Assembly (NCBI RefSeq): GCF_000980885.2
Contig: NZ_LBDA02000090.1
Span: 1-64,000 of the forward strand
DNA length: 64,000 nt
Origin: Streptomyces malaysiense
Lineage (GTDB): Bacteria > Actinomycetota > Actinomycetes > Streptomycetales > Streptomycetaceae
Direction: 5' to 3'
Under the pieces are notes generated by a model, which was not told where the DNA came from, did not search any database, and saw only the letters and a program-made list of their open reading frames with translations. The stretch's first letter is position 1; each line of letters opens with the position of its first letter. Positions 24,621-35,074 of this stretch are shown here, piece by piece. A program made the position numbers and the translations under genes.

Positions 24621-26903
24621 TCATCGCGCCGGCGCGGTGTCGAAGGCCACGAAGCGGAGTTCGGACGTGTAGCCGCGGCCCTGGTCGTCGGTGAGCCAGC
24701 TCTGTTCGGGAGTCGGGAGCATCTCGGTGAGGGTGACGGTGGCGGAGGGGTCCTTGCGGGCGAGTCGGCGCAGGGCCTTGGCGAGGATGGTGGTGTAGAC
24801 GGGACTGTCGAAGTCGACGTAGAAGGGCCGGGATTCGGTCGGGGAGACGACGAAGACATAGCGGGGCAGGCCCAGTTCGGCCTGCCAGCGACGGGCGCCC
24901 ACGAAGCGGCGGGCCTCGTCCTTCTCGTCGGCGAACGAGGCGTGCGCGGCCGGCAGGCGCCAGGTCTCACGGGCCACCACCAGCCGGTCCAGGGTGACGC
25001 GGGGGCTGTGGCCGGCCTGGGGCAGGATCTGGAAGAGGTCCATCGACAGGGTGGTCAGGACGTGGGAGAAGACGTCCAGCACGGGGAAGACGGAGCCGTC
25101 CGGGAGGCTGACCACGAGGTCGCCGTCCCGGTTCCGCACGGTCGCGTCGGCGCTGCGGACCGTCCGCGCGGGGTCCGCCGTGAAGTCGGCGAGGGCCACT
25201 TGACGGTCCTGGGGCCGCACGAGGGTGTGCCGGACGCGGGCGGACAGGCGGGCGCGGTGCTCCTTGGGGATCAGGGGCATCAGGCGCGGGTCCGGATGGT
25301 CGCGGTCGGTCAGGTCGAGGAGTTCGGCGATGTCCGGGTGCTGACAGGTGAACAGCGAGGCGCCCAACGTGTTGGACGCCATGTGGAGTTCGCCCAGGAC
25401 CAAGGTGAAGTCACCGCGCTCGATCGCCTCCGTGCTCTCGGCGGCGATCAGCACGTCGGGGCTCAGGTAGCGGGCCGTCGTCCAGCCGTCGCCGCCGGAC
25501 GCGAACCGCTCCCGTACCGCCGTCTCGATGCCGGCCGTCGGCACGGTCACTCGCCGGGCGCCCTCCGGCACCGCCAGGATCTGCCCCCAGCGGGCGGCGA
25601 ACTCCCGCTGCAGTTCGGCTGACTTGGCACGGGCGGCGCCGTGCAGCACCGGGAGGCAGGCGAACCAGAAGGAGGCGAGGTCGACCGGGCCCTCGGCGGC
25701 CAGGCGGTCGTGGACGGCGCGTGTCTCCTCCCGGACGGTGGCGGCGAGCCCGGAGGTGAGCCAGGCCGCGCTGTCCATCAGCAGCTCCAGCGGACGCAGC
25801 GCTTCGAGCATCCCGGGGCCGAGGCGGGCGGTGGCGGCGCGCCGGGTGTCGGAGTAGACCAGCGAGCGACAGGGCGCGGTCGACGCGGACTTCTCCCGTA
25901 CGGCGGCCGTGGCGGTCAGGTCGGTGAAGTCCTGTTCGAGGGCGGACAGGGCCTGGACGAGGGTGTCCACGTCGGTGGCCGCCGCCACATCGGCGCGGCC
26001 GCGCTCCAGCCGGTCCAGCGCCCGCAGGCCGCGCAGCCGGGGTCCGGGCGCGCCGACGGTCTCCAGCCAGGCGCGCAGGACACGGTCGGGGTGGGCGTCG
26101 GCGGGGATCTCCAGGCGCCAGACCACCCAGCGGCGGGCGACCAGGTCTGCCAGCACGGCGGGGACGTCGGTGTCCGGGAGTTCGGCGGCGATGGACCGGG
26201 CCGGGCGGGTGCCGTCGCAGCGGGCGAGGACGGCCGCCGTCTCGGTGGGCACGGTCGTCGGGCGCCGGCCGGGGACGCGGACACGGTCGCCGTCCAGCAC
26301 GAGGAAGGGCACGCGTCGGGGGGCAATCCACTCGCGCAGCGCGGGGTCGGCGTCCAGCGCCCTGGCGAGGGCGTCGATCCCCCAACTCGCCCAGTACACG
26401 GTGGATTCGGCGATCAGTCCGGTTCCGGGGTCCACGCCGACCGTCCGGGCGCCGGAGTCCCAGCGGCCCCAGCCGACCGGGCCGAAGAAGCCGATGGTGT
26501 CGTTCTTCACGCAGAACCGCTGCCAGTAGTGCGCGACCAGCTCCTCGCGCTGACGCGGCATGCTGCTGCGGCTGTCCGCCGTCGGGGTCCAGCGCAGGAA
26601 CGGGGCGATCCCGGAGGCGAGCACCGGCCGGTTCTGCCAGGCCACCGCCTCCCGGAAGGCCGGCGAACGGGCGATGTCCTGCAAGGTGTGCGCGGTCGCC
26701 ACCGCGGCCTTGGTGAAGAGGCCGGCGAAGCCGGTCCACTCCGGGCCGTCGAGCGGCTCGCCGGCCCCGAACTTGTCGGCCGCCGCGGCCAGTCCGGGCG
26801 GGGCGAGGCGCAGCACGCCGTCGGCGGGGAAGCCCGCCCCGCGCAGGGCGAACTGCTCCCACAGCCGCCAACGGCCGAGGGACGGCACGAGATCTTCGGT
26901 CAT
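24621..26903 (-). CDS. Small LanB-like protein 1 (lantibiotic dehydratase N-terminal family)
   Basis: This 760-residue protein belongs to the lantibiotic dehydratase N-terminal family (glutamyl-tRNA-using LanB fold), but lacks the separate roughly 300-residue SpaB_C elimination domain of full-length LanB. Family segments include WRLWEQFALRGAGFPADGV near the start, the hallmark FCVKNDTIGFFGPVGWG around residue 130, CRSLVYSDTRRAATARLG in the middle and the ending FYVDFDSPVYTTILAKALRR with EMLPTPEQSWLTDD. Such small LanBs either glutamylate Ser/Thr or act as aminoacyl-tRNA-dependent peptide ligases (PEARLs). No precursor peptide lies beside it; it lies next to a free carrier protein instead, which suggests a carrier-bound substrate. 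AAGGAG precedes the ATG. It is paralogous to the protein at 29849-32173 and shares a 150-base identical patch with it. Confidence 0.8.
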   Translation of the reverse strand: MTEDLVPSLGRWRLWEQFALRGAGFPADGVLRLAPPGLAAAADKFGAGEPLDGPEWTGFAGLFTKAAVATAHTLQDIARSPAFREAVAWQNRPVLASGIAPFLRWTPTADSRSSMPRQREELVAHYWQRFCVKNDTIGFFGPVGWGRWDSGARTVGVDPGTGLIAESTVYWASWGIDALARALDADPALREWIAPRRVPFLVLDGDRVRVPGRRPTTVPTETAAVLARCDGTRPARSIAAELPDTDVPAVLADLVARRWVVWRLEIPADAHPDRVLRAWLETVGAPGPRLRGLRALDRLERGRADVAAATDVDTLVQALSALEQDFTDLTATAAVREKSASTAPCRSLVYSDTRRAATARLGPGMLEALRPLELLMDSAAWLTSGLAATVREETRAVHDRLAAEGPVDLASFWFACLPVLHGAARAKSAELQREFAARWGQILAVPEGARRVTVPTAGIETAVRERFASGGDGWTTARYLSPDVLIAAESTEAIERGDFTLVLGELHMASNTLGASLFTCQHPDIAELLDLTDRDHPDPRLMPLIPKEHRARLSARVRHTLVRPQDRQVALADFTADPARTVRSADATVRNRDGDLVVSLPDGSVFPVLDVFSHVLTTLSMDLFQILPQAGHSPRVTLDRLVVARETWRLPAAHASFADEKDEARRFVGARRWQAELGLPRYVFVVSPTESRPFYVDFDSPVYTTILAKALRRLARKDPSATVTLTEMLPTPEQSWLTDDQGRGYTSELRFVAFDTAPAR
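26465..26614 (-). repeat. 150-base identical patch, copy 1
   Basis: By direct reading, this stretch inside the first LanB-like gene is identical base for base to 31726-31875 in the second, while the flanks diverge at once. It encodes the conserved segment around KNDTIGFFGPVGW and TPTADSRSSMPRQREEL. Confidence 0.8.
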
Positions 26904-26992
26904 GGCACGGCTCTCCTTGGCGAGCGCGGACGGACGGGAGCGACGACGGGGACGGGAGGCGCCGGAAGGAGCGCGACGCGAGGGGGAACAGG

Positions 26993-27249
26993 TCAGGCGG
27001 TGCCGTAGTCGGCCTCGACGACCTCGGCCAGCTCCAGCGGGGTCGGGTAGGCGAAGACCAGGGAGACCGGGACGTCGGCGCCGAGGACCTCCTGGAGGCG
27101 GCCGGTGATCTGGAACGCGGTGAGCGAGTCGCCGCCGGCCTCGTAGAAGTCGGTCTCGGCGGTGAGGTCGGGCAGGCGCAGCACGTCCCGGAAGATGTCG
27201 ACCAGCAGGTCGGCGGTGACGACGGGGGTGGCGGCGGTGGCGTTCGGGG

Positions 27250-27253
<4 letters not shown>
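26993..27253 (-). CDS. Free-standing peptidyl/acyl carrier protein
   Basis: This 86-residue protein is a single carrier domain. Ser43 in DFYEAGGDSLTAFQI is the phosphopantetheine attachment site, and the GGDSL form is that of NRPS peptidyl carriers. The C-terminal PVSLVFAYPTPLELAEVV helix is standard. It should be loaded by the free-standing adenylation domain encoded two genes upstream (28359-29849) and activated by the PPTase at 32661. Its ATG overlaps the stop of the PLP enzyme gene by four bases (ATGA). It is followed after 89 bases by the first LanB-like gene. The substrate attached to it is probably what the LanB-like and PLP enzymes act on or supply, an inference from the operon. Confidence 0.92.
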
Positions 27254-28358
<1,105 letters not shown>

Positions 28359-28362
<4 letters not shown>

Positions 28363-29849
28363 ACCGGCCTCCCGGCCGCCAGCAGCCGGCGGTCGGCCTT
28401 GCCCCCGCGCGTCGTCGGCAGCGTCCGCAGGCGTACGAAGCGGCGCGGCATCAGGTGCGGGGGCAGGGTGCGGGCGAGGTGGCGGCGCAGGGCGGCGTCC
28501 GTGGTGTCCGACAGGGCCCCGGTGACATGGGCGAGCAGGTGGACGCGGCCCAGGTCGTCGGTGTGCGGGGTGACCACCGCGCCGGTGACGCCCGGGTGGG
28601 AGAGCAGGGCGCCCTCGATCTCGGCGGGGTCGACGCGGTAGCCGCGGATCTTGAGCTGGCGGTCGGTGCGGCCGGTGTAGTGCAGGCCGCCGGCGCCCCA
28701 GCGGCCGAGGTCGCCGGTGCGGTAGAGGCGGCTGCCGGGCGGGCCGAGGGGGTCGGGGACGAACGCGGCGGCGGTGCGGGCGGGCCGGCCGCCGTAGCCG
28801 CGGGTCACGCCGGTGCCGCCGATGTAGACCTCGCCGACGGTGCCCTCGGGGACCGGGGCGAGGGACGCGTCCAGGATGCGCACGACGGTGCCCTCGCGCG
28901 GGGCGCCGACGAGGTCGGTGGTGTGGTCGGGGGCGGCGGGCACGCTGTGCCGGGTGGTGGTCATGGTGCACTCGGTGGGGCCGTACTGGTTGACGAGCCG
29001 CCCGGGTACGAGGCGCCGGCCGCCCGCGGCGAGGAAGGGCCGCAGGGACTCGCCGCTGGAGGCGACCAGTGCGACGCCCGCGAGGGGTTCGGCCAGGTCG
29101 GTCTGTCCGCCCAGGTGGGTGAGGAAGGACGGGGTGACGCTGAGCAGCGCGGTCACCCCGTGCTCGCGGACGGTGGCGGCGAACTCCGCGGGGCGCAGCA
29201 GCCTGGCGCGGTCCACGATCACCAGCCGGGCGCCCGCGAGCAGCGGTACGAAGGTGTCCCGGATGGAGGCGTCGTAGCCGAGCGGCGCGGTCTGGAGGGC
29301 CACGGTGTCCGGGCCGAGGCCGAACGCCTCCGCGGTGTCCCGGAGATAGGCGTCGAGGCCGGCGTGTTCCACGAGCACGGCACTGGGTTCGCCGGTGCTG
29401 CCCGAGGTGTGGCTGACGTAGGCGAGTGCCTGGGGGTCGGCACCCGTGTCCGGGAGCGGGCCGCCCGTGGCCTGCTCCCGGTCCAGCAGGACGGTGGGTG
29501 TGCCCGGTTCGAGTGCCGGGGCGAGCCTGGAGTGGGTGAGCAGCAGCCGGGCGCCGGCGCCGCGGACGAAGGCCGTCAGCCGGTCGCGGGGCTGGCTCAC
29601 GTCCAGGGTGAGGAAGGCGGCACCGCAGCGCAGCACGGCGGCCATGGCGGCGACCGCGTCGGTGCCGTGCTCCACGGCCACGGCGCAGACGGTCTCGGGC
29701 CGGACGCCGCGGTCGCGCAGCAGGCGGGCGATCTCCTCGATCCGGGCGGCCAGCCGCGCGTACGACACCTCGCCGGCCGGGGTGCTGAGCGCGGTGCGGC
29801 CGGGGTCTCGCAGGGCGTGGGCGGCGATGTCGTCGGCGACCGTGCGCAT
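28359..29849 (-). CDS. Free-standing NRPS adenylation domain
   Basis: This 496-residue protein activates an amino or other carboxylic acid with ATP and would load it on the free carrier protein at 26993. Core motifs are present: SHTSGSTGEPSAVLVEH (A3), NQYGPTE (A5), GEVYIGG, LYRTGDLGRW (A7), LKIRGYRVDPAEIE (A8) and GGKADR with the A10 lysine. My manual reading of the specificity positions is D-A-R-S-A-S-Q-M-T-K, which matches no code I know; the Arg at position 239 is unusual. The ATG at 29849 is chosen over the GTG at 29852 for better spacing from GGGAG. The start overlaps the upstream LanB-like stop (TGATG). The nearby MbtH protein probably assists it. Confidence 0.9.
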
Positions 29850-32173
29850 CACTGCTCCCCCGCGTCGGTCACGGTCATGTCGACGGCCACGAAACGGAGT
29901 TCGGAGGTGTAGCGGCTGCCCTCGTCGTCGGTGAGCCAGGCCTGCTCGGGGGTGGGCAGCATCTCGCTCACCTTGAGCCGGGCGCCGGGGTCCTTGCGGG
30001 CCAGCCTGCGGGCCGCCTTGGCCAGGATGGTGACGTACACGGGACTGTCGAAGTCGACGTAGAACGGCCGGGGTTCGGTCGGTGAGACCACGAACACGAA
30101 CCGGGGCAGCTCATGCCGGCGCTGCCAGTGCCGGGCCTTCACGAAGCGGGCGGCCTCCGCCTTCTCGTCGGCGAAGTCGACCTCGGAGACCGGAAGTTGC
30201 CAGGTCTCGCGGGCCACGGTCATCCGGCCGAGCGTGATGCGCGGGGTGTGCTCGCCCTCGGGGCGCAGGGTGAAGCGGTCCATGACGCGCTGGGTGAGGG
30301 TGTTGGCGTAGGCGTCGAGCACGTCGTACGCGGTGCCGTCGGGCAGCACCGCGGTGAGCCGGCCGGCCCGGTCCTCGACCGGGACGTCGGCGCTGAGCAC
30401 GGTGCGCGGGCGGTGCGGGTCGCCGGTCTGGTCGACCAGGGCGACGTAGTGGTCCCGGGGCCGGTCCAGGGAGGGTCGGCTGCGGGTGGACCACTTCAGG
30501 GGCAGCTCCTTGGGCAGCATGGGCAGCAGGCGAGGGCCGGGGAAGTCGCGGGTGGTCTCGGCGAGCAGCTCGTCGCGGTCGGGGTGCTGGTGCACGAACA
30601 GGGAGGCGCCCATGGTGTTGAGCGCGCAGTGCATCTCGCCGAGGACGAGGTCCACGTCGCCGCGGGCGAGGGCGGCCTCGTCGGCGGCCACCACCAGCAC
30701 GTCGGGGCTGATGTAGCGGGCGAGCGACCAGCCGTCGCCGGGCTCGTCGAACTCGCGGCGGACCCGTTCGGCCAGCTCGGCGGTGGTCACCCGGACCCGG
30801 CGCGCGCCCTCGGGCAGTTCGAGGACGCGGGCCCACTTGGCGCGGAGTTCGGCCTGGATCGCGTCGATGAGGTCGCCCGCGTCCGGGTGCGGGGAGGGCA
30901 GGGTGTGCAGCCACAGGGTGCCCAGGTCGACCCGCGCGCCGCCGGCGCTCAGCCGCTGGTGCACGGTGTGCAGTCGGGCGCGGACGGCCTCGGCGAACCG
31001 GTTGGTCATCCAGCGGGCGGCGGTCAGGCACAGCTGGAGCGGTTCGAGGTGGTCCAGCAGCGCCGCACCGGTGGTGGCGGTGGCGGCGCGCCGGGCGTCG
31101 GAGTACACCAGCCCCCGGCAGGGCGCGGTGCGTTCGCCCTTGGCGCGCTGGGCCTCGCTGTCGGTCAGCGTCGCGAAGTCGGCCTCCAGCGCGGTGATCG
31201 CGGCGGTCAGCGCGGTGGCGTCGGTGCCGGCGGCACGGACCGCGTCCCGGCCGCGCTCCAGCACGGCGAGGCGCTCCAGCGCCGCGTCGCGCGGGCCCTG
31301 TTCGGGGACGCGCTCCAGGATGTCGCGCAGGGCGCGGTCGGGGTGGGTGGCGGCGGGCACCTCAAGCCGCCACTGCACCCAGCGGCGGGAGATCAGGTCC
31401 CGGACGATCCGCGTGACTTCGTCCTCGGGCAGATCGAGTTCGGCCGCGATGGCGGGCAGGTGCCGGGTGCCGTCGCAGCGTTCCAGTACGGCACGTTCAC
31501 GGGCGTCGGCCGGCCGGGCGGGGCGGCCGGGCACCCGGACCGTGCCGTCCGCGCAGCCTACGAACGACACCCGGCGCGGCGGGATCCAGCGCATCAGCGC
31601 GCCGTCCGCGGCCAGGACCTTCGCCAGGGCGTCGATCGCCCAGCCGGAGAAGTACACCTCCCGGGCGGCGAGGAAGCCGTCGCCGGGGATCGTGGTGACG
31701 CCGCCCCGGTCGGTGAGGTCCCAGTGGCCCCAGCCGACCGGGCCGAAGAAGCCGATGGTGTCGTTCTTCACGCAGAACCGCTGCCAGTAGTGCGCGACCA
31801 GCTCCTCGCGCTGACGCGGCATGCTGCTGCGGCTGTCCGCCGTCGGGGTCCAGCGCAGGAACGGGGCGATCCCGGTGCGCAGGACGGCGGGGTTCTGCCA
31901 GGCGAGCGCGGCCTGGAAGCGGGGCTGGGCGGCGATCTCCTGGAGGTGGCGCGCGGTGTCCACGGCGGCCACCGCGAGGTCCTCCCTGAAGGCCGCCCAC
32001 TCCGGTCCGGACAGTGCGCTCTCGGGGCCGAACTTGTCGGCGGCCTCGGCGAGTCCGGGCGGGGCGAGGCGCAGCACGCCGTCGGCGGGGAAGCCGGGGC
32101 CGCGGAGCGCGAACTGCTCCCACAGCCGCCAGCCTCCGCCCGGCAGCAGGACAGGTGCGTGCTCGTCCGACAT
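29849..32173 (-). CDS. Small LanB-like protein 2 (lantibiotic dehydratase N-terminal family)
   Basis: This 774-residue paralogue of the protein at 24621-26903 is the first gene of the operon. It also lacks a SpaB_C elimination domain. Shared segments include WRLWEQFALRGPGFPADGV, FCVKNDTIGFFGPVGWG, CRGLVYSDARRAATATTG and FYVDFDSPVYVTILAKAARR. The two proteins differ most in the centre (about 180-480), so they are probably not redundant; they could use different aminoacyl-tRNAs or act at successive steps. AAGGAG lies six bases before the ATG at 32173. A 243-base divergent promoter region separates it from mbtH. Its stop overlaps the adenylation gene start. Activity is inferred from the family; no catalytic assay residue was assigned with certainty. 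Confidence 0.8.
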   Translation of the reverse strand: MSDEHAPVLLPGGGWRLWEQFALRGPGFPADGVLRLAPPGLAEAADKFGPESALSGPEWAAFREDLAVAAVDTARHLQEIAAQPRFQAALAWQNPAVLRTGIAPFLRWTPTADSRSSMPRQREELVAHYWQRFCVKNDTIGFFGPVGWGHWDLTDRGGVTTIPGDGFLAAREVYFSGWAIDALAKVLAADGALMRWIPPRRVSFVGCADGTVRVPGRPARPADARERAVLERCDGTRHLPAIAAELDLPEDEVTRIVRDLISRRWVQWRLEVPAATHPDRALRDILERVPEQGPRDAALERLAVLERGRDAVRAAGTDATALTAAITALEADFATLTDSEAQRAKGERTAPCRGLVYSDARRAATATTGAALLDHLEPLQLCLTAARWMTNRFAEAVRARLHTVHQRLSAGGARVDLGTLWLHTLPSPHPDAGDLIDAIQAELRAKWARVLELPEGARRVRVTTAELAERVRREFDEPGDGWSLARYISPDVLVVAADEAALARGDVDLVLGEMHCALNTMGASLFVHQHPDRDELLAETTRDFPGPRLLPMLPKELPLKWSTRSRPSLDRPRDHYVALVDQTGDPHRPRTVLSADVPVEDRAGRLTAVLPDGTAYDVLDAYANTLTQRVMDRFTLRPEGEHTPRITLGRMTVARETWQLPVSEVDFADEKAEAARFVKARHWQRRHELPRFVFVVSPTEPRPFYVDFDSPVYVTILAKAARRLARKDPGARLKVSEMLPTPEQAWLTDDEGSRYTSELRFVAVDMTVTDAGEQ
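31726..31875 (-). repeat. 150-base identical patch, copy 2
   Basis: This is the second copy of the identical patch at 26465-26614, at the matching place in the paralogous LanB-like gene. The two copies are in direct orientation, 5.26 kb apart. Confidence 0.8.
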
Positions 32174-32416
32174 CGCGTGCTCCTTCCGAATGGGGTGCGC
32201 GGGAATCGCGTGGCCCGGGGTTTCCGGGGTGCCGGGCGGCCCGCGACCGAACAGCACGGTCCCGCGTCGGGGCCATGGGTCACCAGGGAAGATCCGGCAG
32301 CAACGGGTGCCACCGCTTCGGCGCGTTCGTCCCTGACCCGGCGGTGCGGGGGCCGGGCACTCTTGCGTCGCCGGACCCTGATCCGCGGCCGGCCCATCAC
32401 CTGCGGGAGGTTCACC
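32174..32416. promoter_or_regulatory. Divergent promoter region, LanB operon/mbtH
   Basis: These 243 bases must hold the promoters of both the LanB-adenylation operon (minus) and the mbtH-PPTase pair (plus). I see no copy of the CCCATRTGGG palindrome found near the LanM gene, and no other clear operator. Confidence 0.5.
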
Positions 32417-32668
32417 GTGACGCAACCCAACTCCGCGAACGGCGCCGGCGGCGACGAGGCGCGCCCCGGCGGCGAGGACGTGTACCTCGTGGTGCGCAAC
32501 GACGAGGAGCAGTACTCGATCTGGCGGGCGGACCGCGAGCTGCCGGCCGGCTGGCACCGGGAGGGCCGCGAGGGCAGCCGGCAGGAGTGCCTGGACCACA
32601 TCGACGCGGTCTGGACGGACATGCGTCCGCTGAGCCTGCGCCGCCGGCTCGCCGGGGCCGATGTCTGA
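32417..32668 (+). CDS. MbtH-like protein
   Basis: This 83-residue protein is an MbtH-family chaperone that binds NRPS adenylation domains and supports their folding and activity. The family pattern is complete after a 20-residue variable start: VRNDEEQYSIWRADRELPAG, then GWHREG, and finally CLDHIDAVWTDMRPLSLRRR. The GTG at 32417 follows GGGAGG at good spacing. It overlaps the PPTase gene by eight bases and so is co-transcribed with it. It can serve the free adenylation domain and the four domains in the two large NRPS proteins; which of them needs it cannot be told. Confidence 0.95.
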   Translation: MTQPNSANGAGGDEARPGGEDVYLVVRNDEEQYSIWRADRELPAGWHREGREGSRQECLDHIDAVWTDMRPLSLRRRLAGADV

Positions 32669-33542
32669 GGTCCGGCCGGCCCAGGTGCCGGCCAGGCCGG
32701 CCAACGCACCGCCGACGGCCCGGTTCGCGGCGGGGGCGGGCGACCCGCCGACGGCGGCGGGCGGCGTACTGACCACGCCCCGGATGCCCGCGGCACCGGG
32801 CGGCTCGCCCCGCTCGGCCGCGCCCCCCGGCCCCCTGTGCCCCGCCCTCCTGGACCTGCCCGGCCCGCGGTACCCGGCGTACCCCGTGGGCCCCCGGCCG
32901 CTGCGCGGTCCGCTGGAGCTGTACCTGACCGAGGTGGGCAGCCAGGACGACCGGTCGCTGCTGCGCGCCCAGGAGTTGCTGGACGCGCGGGAGCGGGCGC
33001 GGGCCCGTGCGTTCCGGCGGCCCCGGGACCGGGACGCGTACGTGATCGCGCACGCCACGCTGCGCGCCCTGCTCGGTCCCCTGCTGGGCGTCCCGGCGGA
33101 CGAGCTGCCGCTGATACGGGAGCCGTGCGCGGGATGCGGGGGCCCGCACGGGCGGCCGGCGCTGCGCGCCCCGGGGGTGCACTTCTCCCTGTCGCACAGC
33201 GGGGACCTGGTGCTGGTGGCGCTCGCCGGCGCACCGGTCGGGGTCGACGTGGAGGGCGTGGCCACCGTGGAGGCGGTGCGCAGCGCGCAGTGCGCGCTGC
33301 ACCCGGCGGAGGTGGCGGAACTGGCCCGGCTCCCGGCACACGAGCGGCAGGCGGCCTTCACCCGGACATGGGTGCGCAAGGAGGCCTACCTCAAGGGGCT
33401 GGGGACGGGACTGGTGCGCGATCCGGCCCTGGACCAGGTCGGCACCGGGCCGCGGCCCATGTCGCCGTCGCCCGACTGGAACCTGCGGGACGTCCTGGTC
33501 CCGGCGGGGTACGCGGCGGCCGTGGCGCTGCGACGGGAGTGA
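32661..33542 (+). CDS. Sfp-type 4'-phosphopantetheinyl transferase
   Basis: This 293-residue enzyme transfers phosphopantetheine from CoA to carrier-protein serines. Sfp-type motifs are visible: VHFSLSHSGDLVLVAL, the Mg-binding VGVDVEGV at about 193-200 and FTRTWVRKEAYLKGLGTGL at about 234-252 (W-x3-KEA). The first 75 residues are Pro/Ala-rich, without family match, and the start could lie further in, but no better ribosome binding site is seen. It overlaps mbtH by eight bases. Its presence in the locus supports activation of the free carrier protein and the four NRPS carrier domains. A strong terminator follows at 33575. Confidence 0.92.
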   Translation: MSEVRPAQVPARPANAPPTARFAAGAGDPPTAAGGVLTTPRMPAAPGGSPRSAAPPGPLCPALLDLPGPRYPAYPVGPRPLRGPLELYLTEVGSQDDRSLLRAQELLDARERARARAFRRPRDRDAYVIAHATLRALLGPLLGVPADELPLIREPCAGCGGPHGRPALRAPGVHFSLSHSGDLVLVALAGAPVGVDVEGVATVEAVRSAQCALHPAEVAELARLPAHERQAAFTRTWVRKEAYLKGLGTGLVRDPALDQVGTGPRPMSPSPDWNLRDVLVPAGYAAAVALRRE

Positions 33543-33574
33543 GGGCGCGGCGGGAGGACGAGCGCACGCGAAGA

Positions 33575-33608
33575 CGGCGGGGACCGGTCCGACGACCGGT
33601 CCCCGCCG
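33575..33608 (+). terminator. Terminator after mbtH-PPTase
   Basis: A perfect 14-base-pair stem (arms CGGCGGGGACCGGT and its complement at 33575-33588 and 33595-33608) with a six-base loop lies 33 bases after the PPTase stop. It separates that transcript from the peptidase E gene. Confidence 0.85.
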
Positions 33609-33690
33609 CGTCGTCCCCCGCCCGTCTTCGGGGGCGCGCCTTCACGACTCCCCCACGTCCGAACCACGTTCCCCGCGCTACGATCACCGC

Positions 33691-34431
33691 GTGACCGCCC
33701 CGGAACCCACCATCGTCGCCACCTCCGGAGGACATCGCGCCGCCGCACGCACCCGGGTGCTCTTCGACGCCCTGGTCCGGCACGCGGTGGATCTCTCCGG
33801 TGCGCACGGCAGGCGACCGCGCATCCTGTACGTCGGCACCGCGATCGGGGACGCCGAGCACGTCACGGCGCGGATGTCGGAGGCGGCCCGGGTGGCGGGC
33901 TTCGACCTGACGCCGCTGCATCTGTTCCCCATGCCGAACGTCGAGGACGTCGAGGGGACGGTCCTCGACCACGACGTGGTCTGGGTGATGGGCGGCTCGG
34001 TGGCGAACCTGCTCGCCGTGTGGCGGGTGCACGGGCTGGACGCGGTGATGCGGCGGGCCTGGCGGGCGGGGGTGGTGCTCGCCGGGGTGAGCGCGGGTTC
34101 CATCTGCTGGTTCGAGGGCGGTGCGACGGACTCCTACGGGCCCGAACTCCAACCGGTGACCGATGCGTTGGGGCTGCTGCCGTACGGAAACGGGGTGCAC
34201 TACGACTCCGACCCGGGCCGGCGCCCGCTGATCCACCGGCTGGTCGCCGACGGCACCCTGCCCACGGCGCACTGCACCGACGACGGGGTGGGCCTGGTCT
34301 ACCGGGGCACCGAACTGGTCGAGGCGGTCGCGGAGTTGCCGGACAAGGGCGCGTACGTGGTGCGCCGCGAGGACGGCCGGGCCGTGGAGGAGCGCATCAC
34401 TCCCCGGCTGCTGCCGGCCTCCGGGACGTGA
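33691..34431 (+). CDS. Peptidase E-like protein (S51 family)
   Basis: This 246-residue protein matches peptidase E, a cytoplasmic Ser hydrolase of the class I glutamine-amidotransferase-like fold that removes N-terminal aspartate from dipeptides. The nucleophile lies in VLAGVSAGSICWFEGG (about residues 130-145), followed by the typical DSYGPELQPVTDALGLLPYG and HYDSDPGRRPLIHRLV segments and a THCTDDG-like site (AHCTDDGVGLVYRG). The GTG at 33691 is the natural start, though its ribosome binding site is weak. It lies between two cluster segments, but a terminator separates it from the PPTase, so a biosynthetic role (such as leader trimming) is possible but not supported by more than position. 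Confidence 0.85.
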   Translation: MTAPEPTIVATSGGHRAAARTRVLFDALVRHAVDLSGAHGRRPRILYVGTAIGDAEHVTARMSEAARVAGFDLTPLHLFPMPNVEDVEGTVLDHDVVWVMGGSVANLLAVWRVHGLDAVMRRAWRAGVVLAGVSAGSICWFEGGATDSYGPELQPVTDALGLLPYGNGVHYDSDPGRRPLIHRLVADGTLPTAHCTDDGVGLVYRGTELVEAVAELPDKGAYVVRREDGRAVEERITPRLLPASGT

Positions 34432-34459
34432 CGGCCCCCGGGTCGCCGGCCGCCGCATC

Positions 34460-35074
34460 TCAGATCAGTCCGTGGCGCACCGCGCGCGCCACCGCGTGGG
34501 CCCGGTTGCGGGCGCCGAGCCTGGCCATGATCTCGTAGACGACGTTCTTCACGGTGTGCTCGGAGCAGTGCAGCAGCCGCGCGATGCCCGCGTTGCCGTG
34601 GCCCTCCGCCATGAGCCGCAGCACGGACATCTGACGGCTCGTCAGCGAGGGCGGCCGGTCCTCGTGCGCGGCGGCCGCGCCGGGGCCGGTGGTCAGCAGG
34701 TGGGACAGCTCCGGGTAGGGGATGCTCGGGTGCGGCGCCCCGGCGCGGCGGACGGCCGCCCTGAGGCTCTCCTCGGTGAGGTCCGCCCTGCGCAGCACGA
34801 CGGCTCCGGCGCGCAGGGCCTGCAGCAGCCCGGCGCGGCCCACCGTGTCGCACACCAGCAGCAGCGGGCCGGGCAACCTGGTCACGCGCAGGGCCCGTTC
34901 GGCGTCGTCGGTGACGACGACGGTGACGGTCCCGGGCTGCCCGTGGCCGATCGCGCAGTCGAGGCCGGCCCGGCGGGCGAGTTCGCGCACCCGGTCCGCG
35001 TGCCGTGACGGCTGGACGCGCAGGGGCAGGGTCGTGGTCACTCCGCCGGGTGCGGCGGTCAGCGTGGCGGTCAC
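34460..35074 (-). CDS. LuxR-type regulator 1
   Basis: This 204-residue protein has a C-terminal LuxR/NarL helix-turn-helix (about 143-204): SLTSRQMSVLRLMAEGHGNA and then HCSEHTVKNVVYEIMARLGA. The N-terminal 130 residues resemble a response-regulator fold in length, but I see no convincing phospho-accepting Asp pattern, so it is probably an atypical or orphan regulator. Its GTG overlaps the stop of the second LuxR gene by four bases (GTGA), so the two are coupled and may act as a heterodimer. It is convergent with peptidase E. The pair faces the LanM gene across an intergenic region full of palindromes, a likely target. Confidence 0.85.
   Translation of the reverse strand: MTATLTAAPGGVTTTLPLRVQPSRHADRVRELARRAGLDCAIGHGQPGTVTVVVTDDAERALRVTRLPGPLLLVCDTVGRAGLLQALRAGAVVLRRADLTEESLRAAVRRAGAPHPSIPYPELSHLLTTGPGAAAAHEDRPPSLTSRQMSVLRLMAEGHGNAGIARLLHCSEHTVKNVVYEIMARLGARNRAHAVARAVRHGLI

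Noticed and set aside
33691..34431. Peptidase E as leader peptidase of the LanM product
   Set aside because: The family cleaves Asp-X dipeptides in the cytoplasm, and a terminator separates it from the cluster genes upstream; only position supports the idea.
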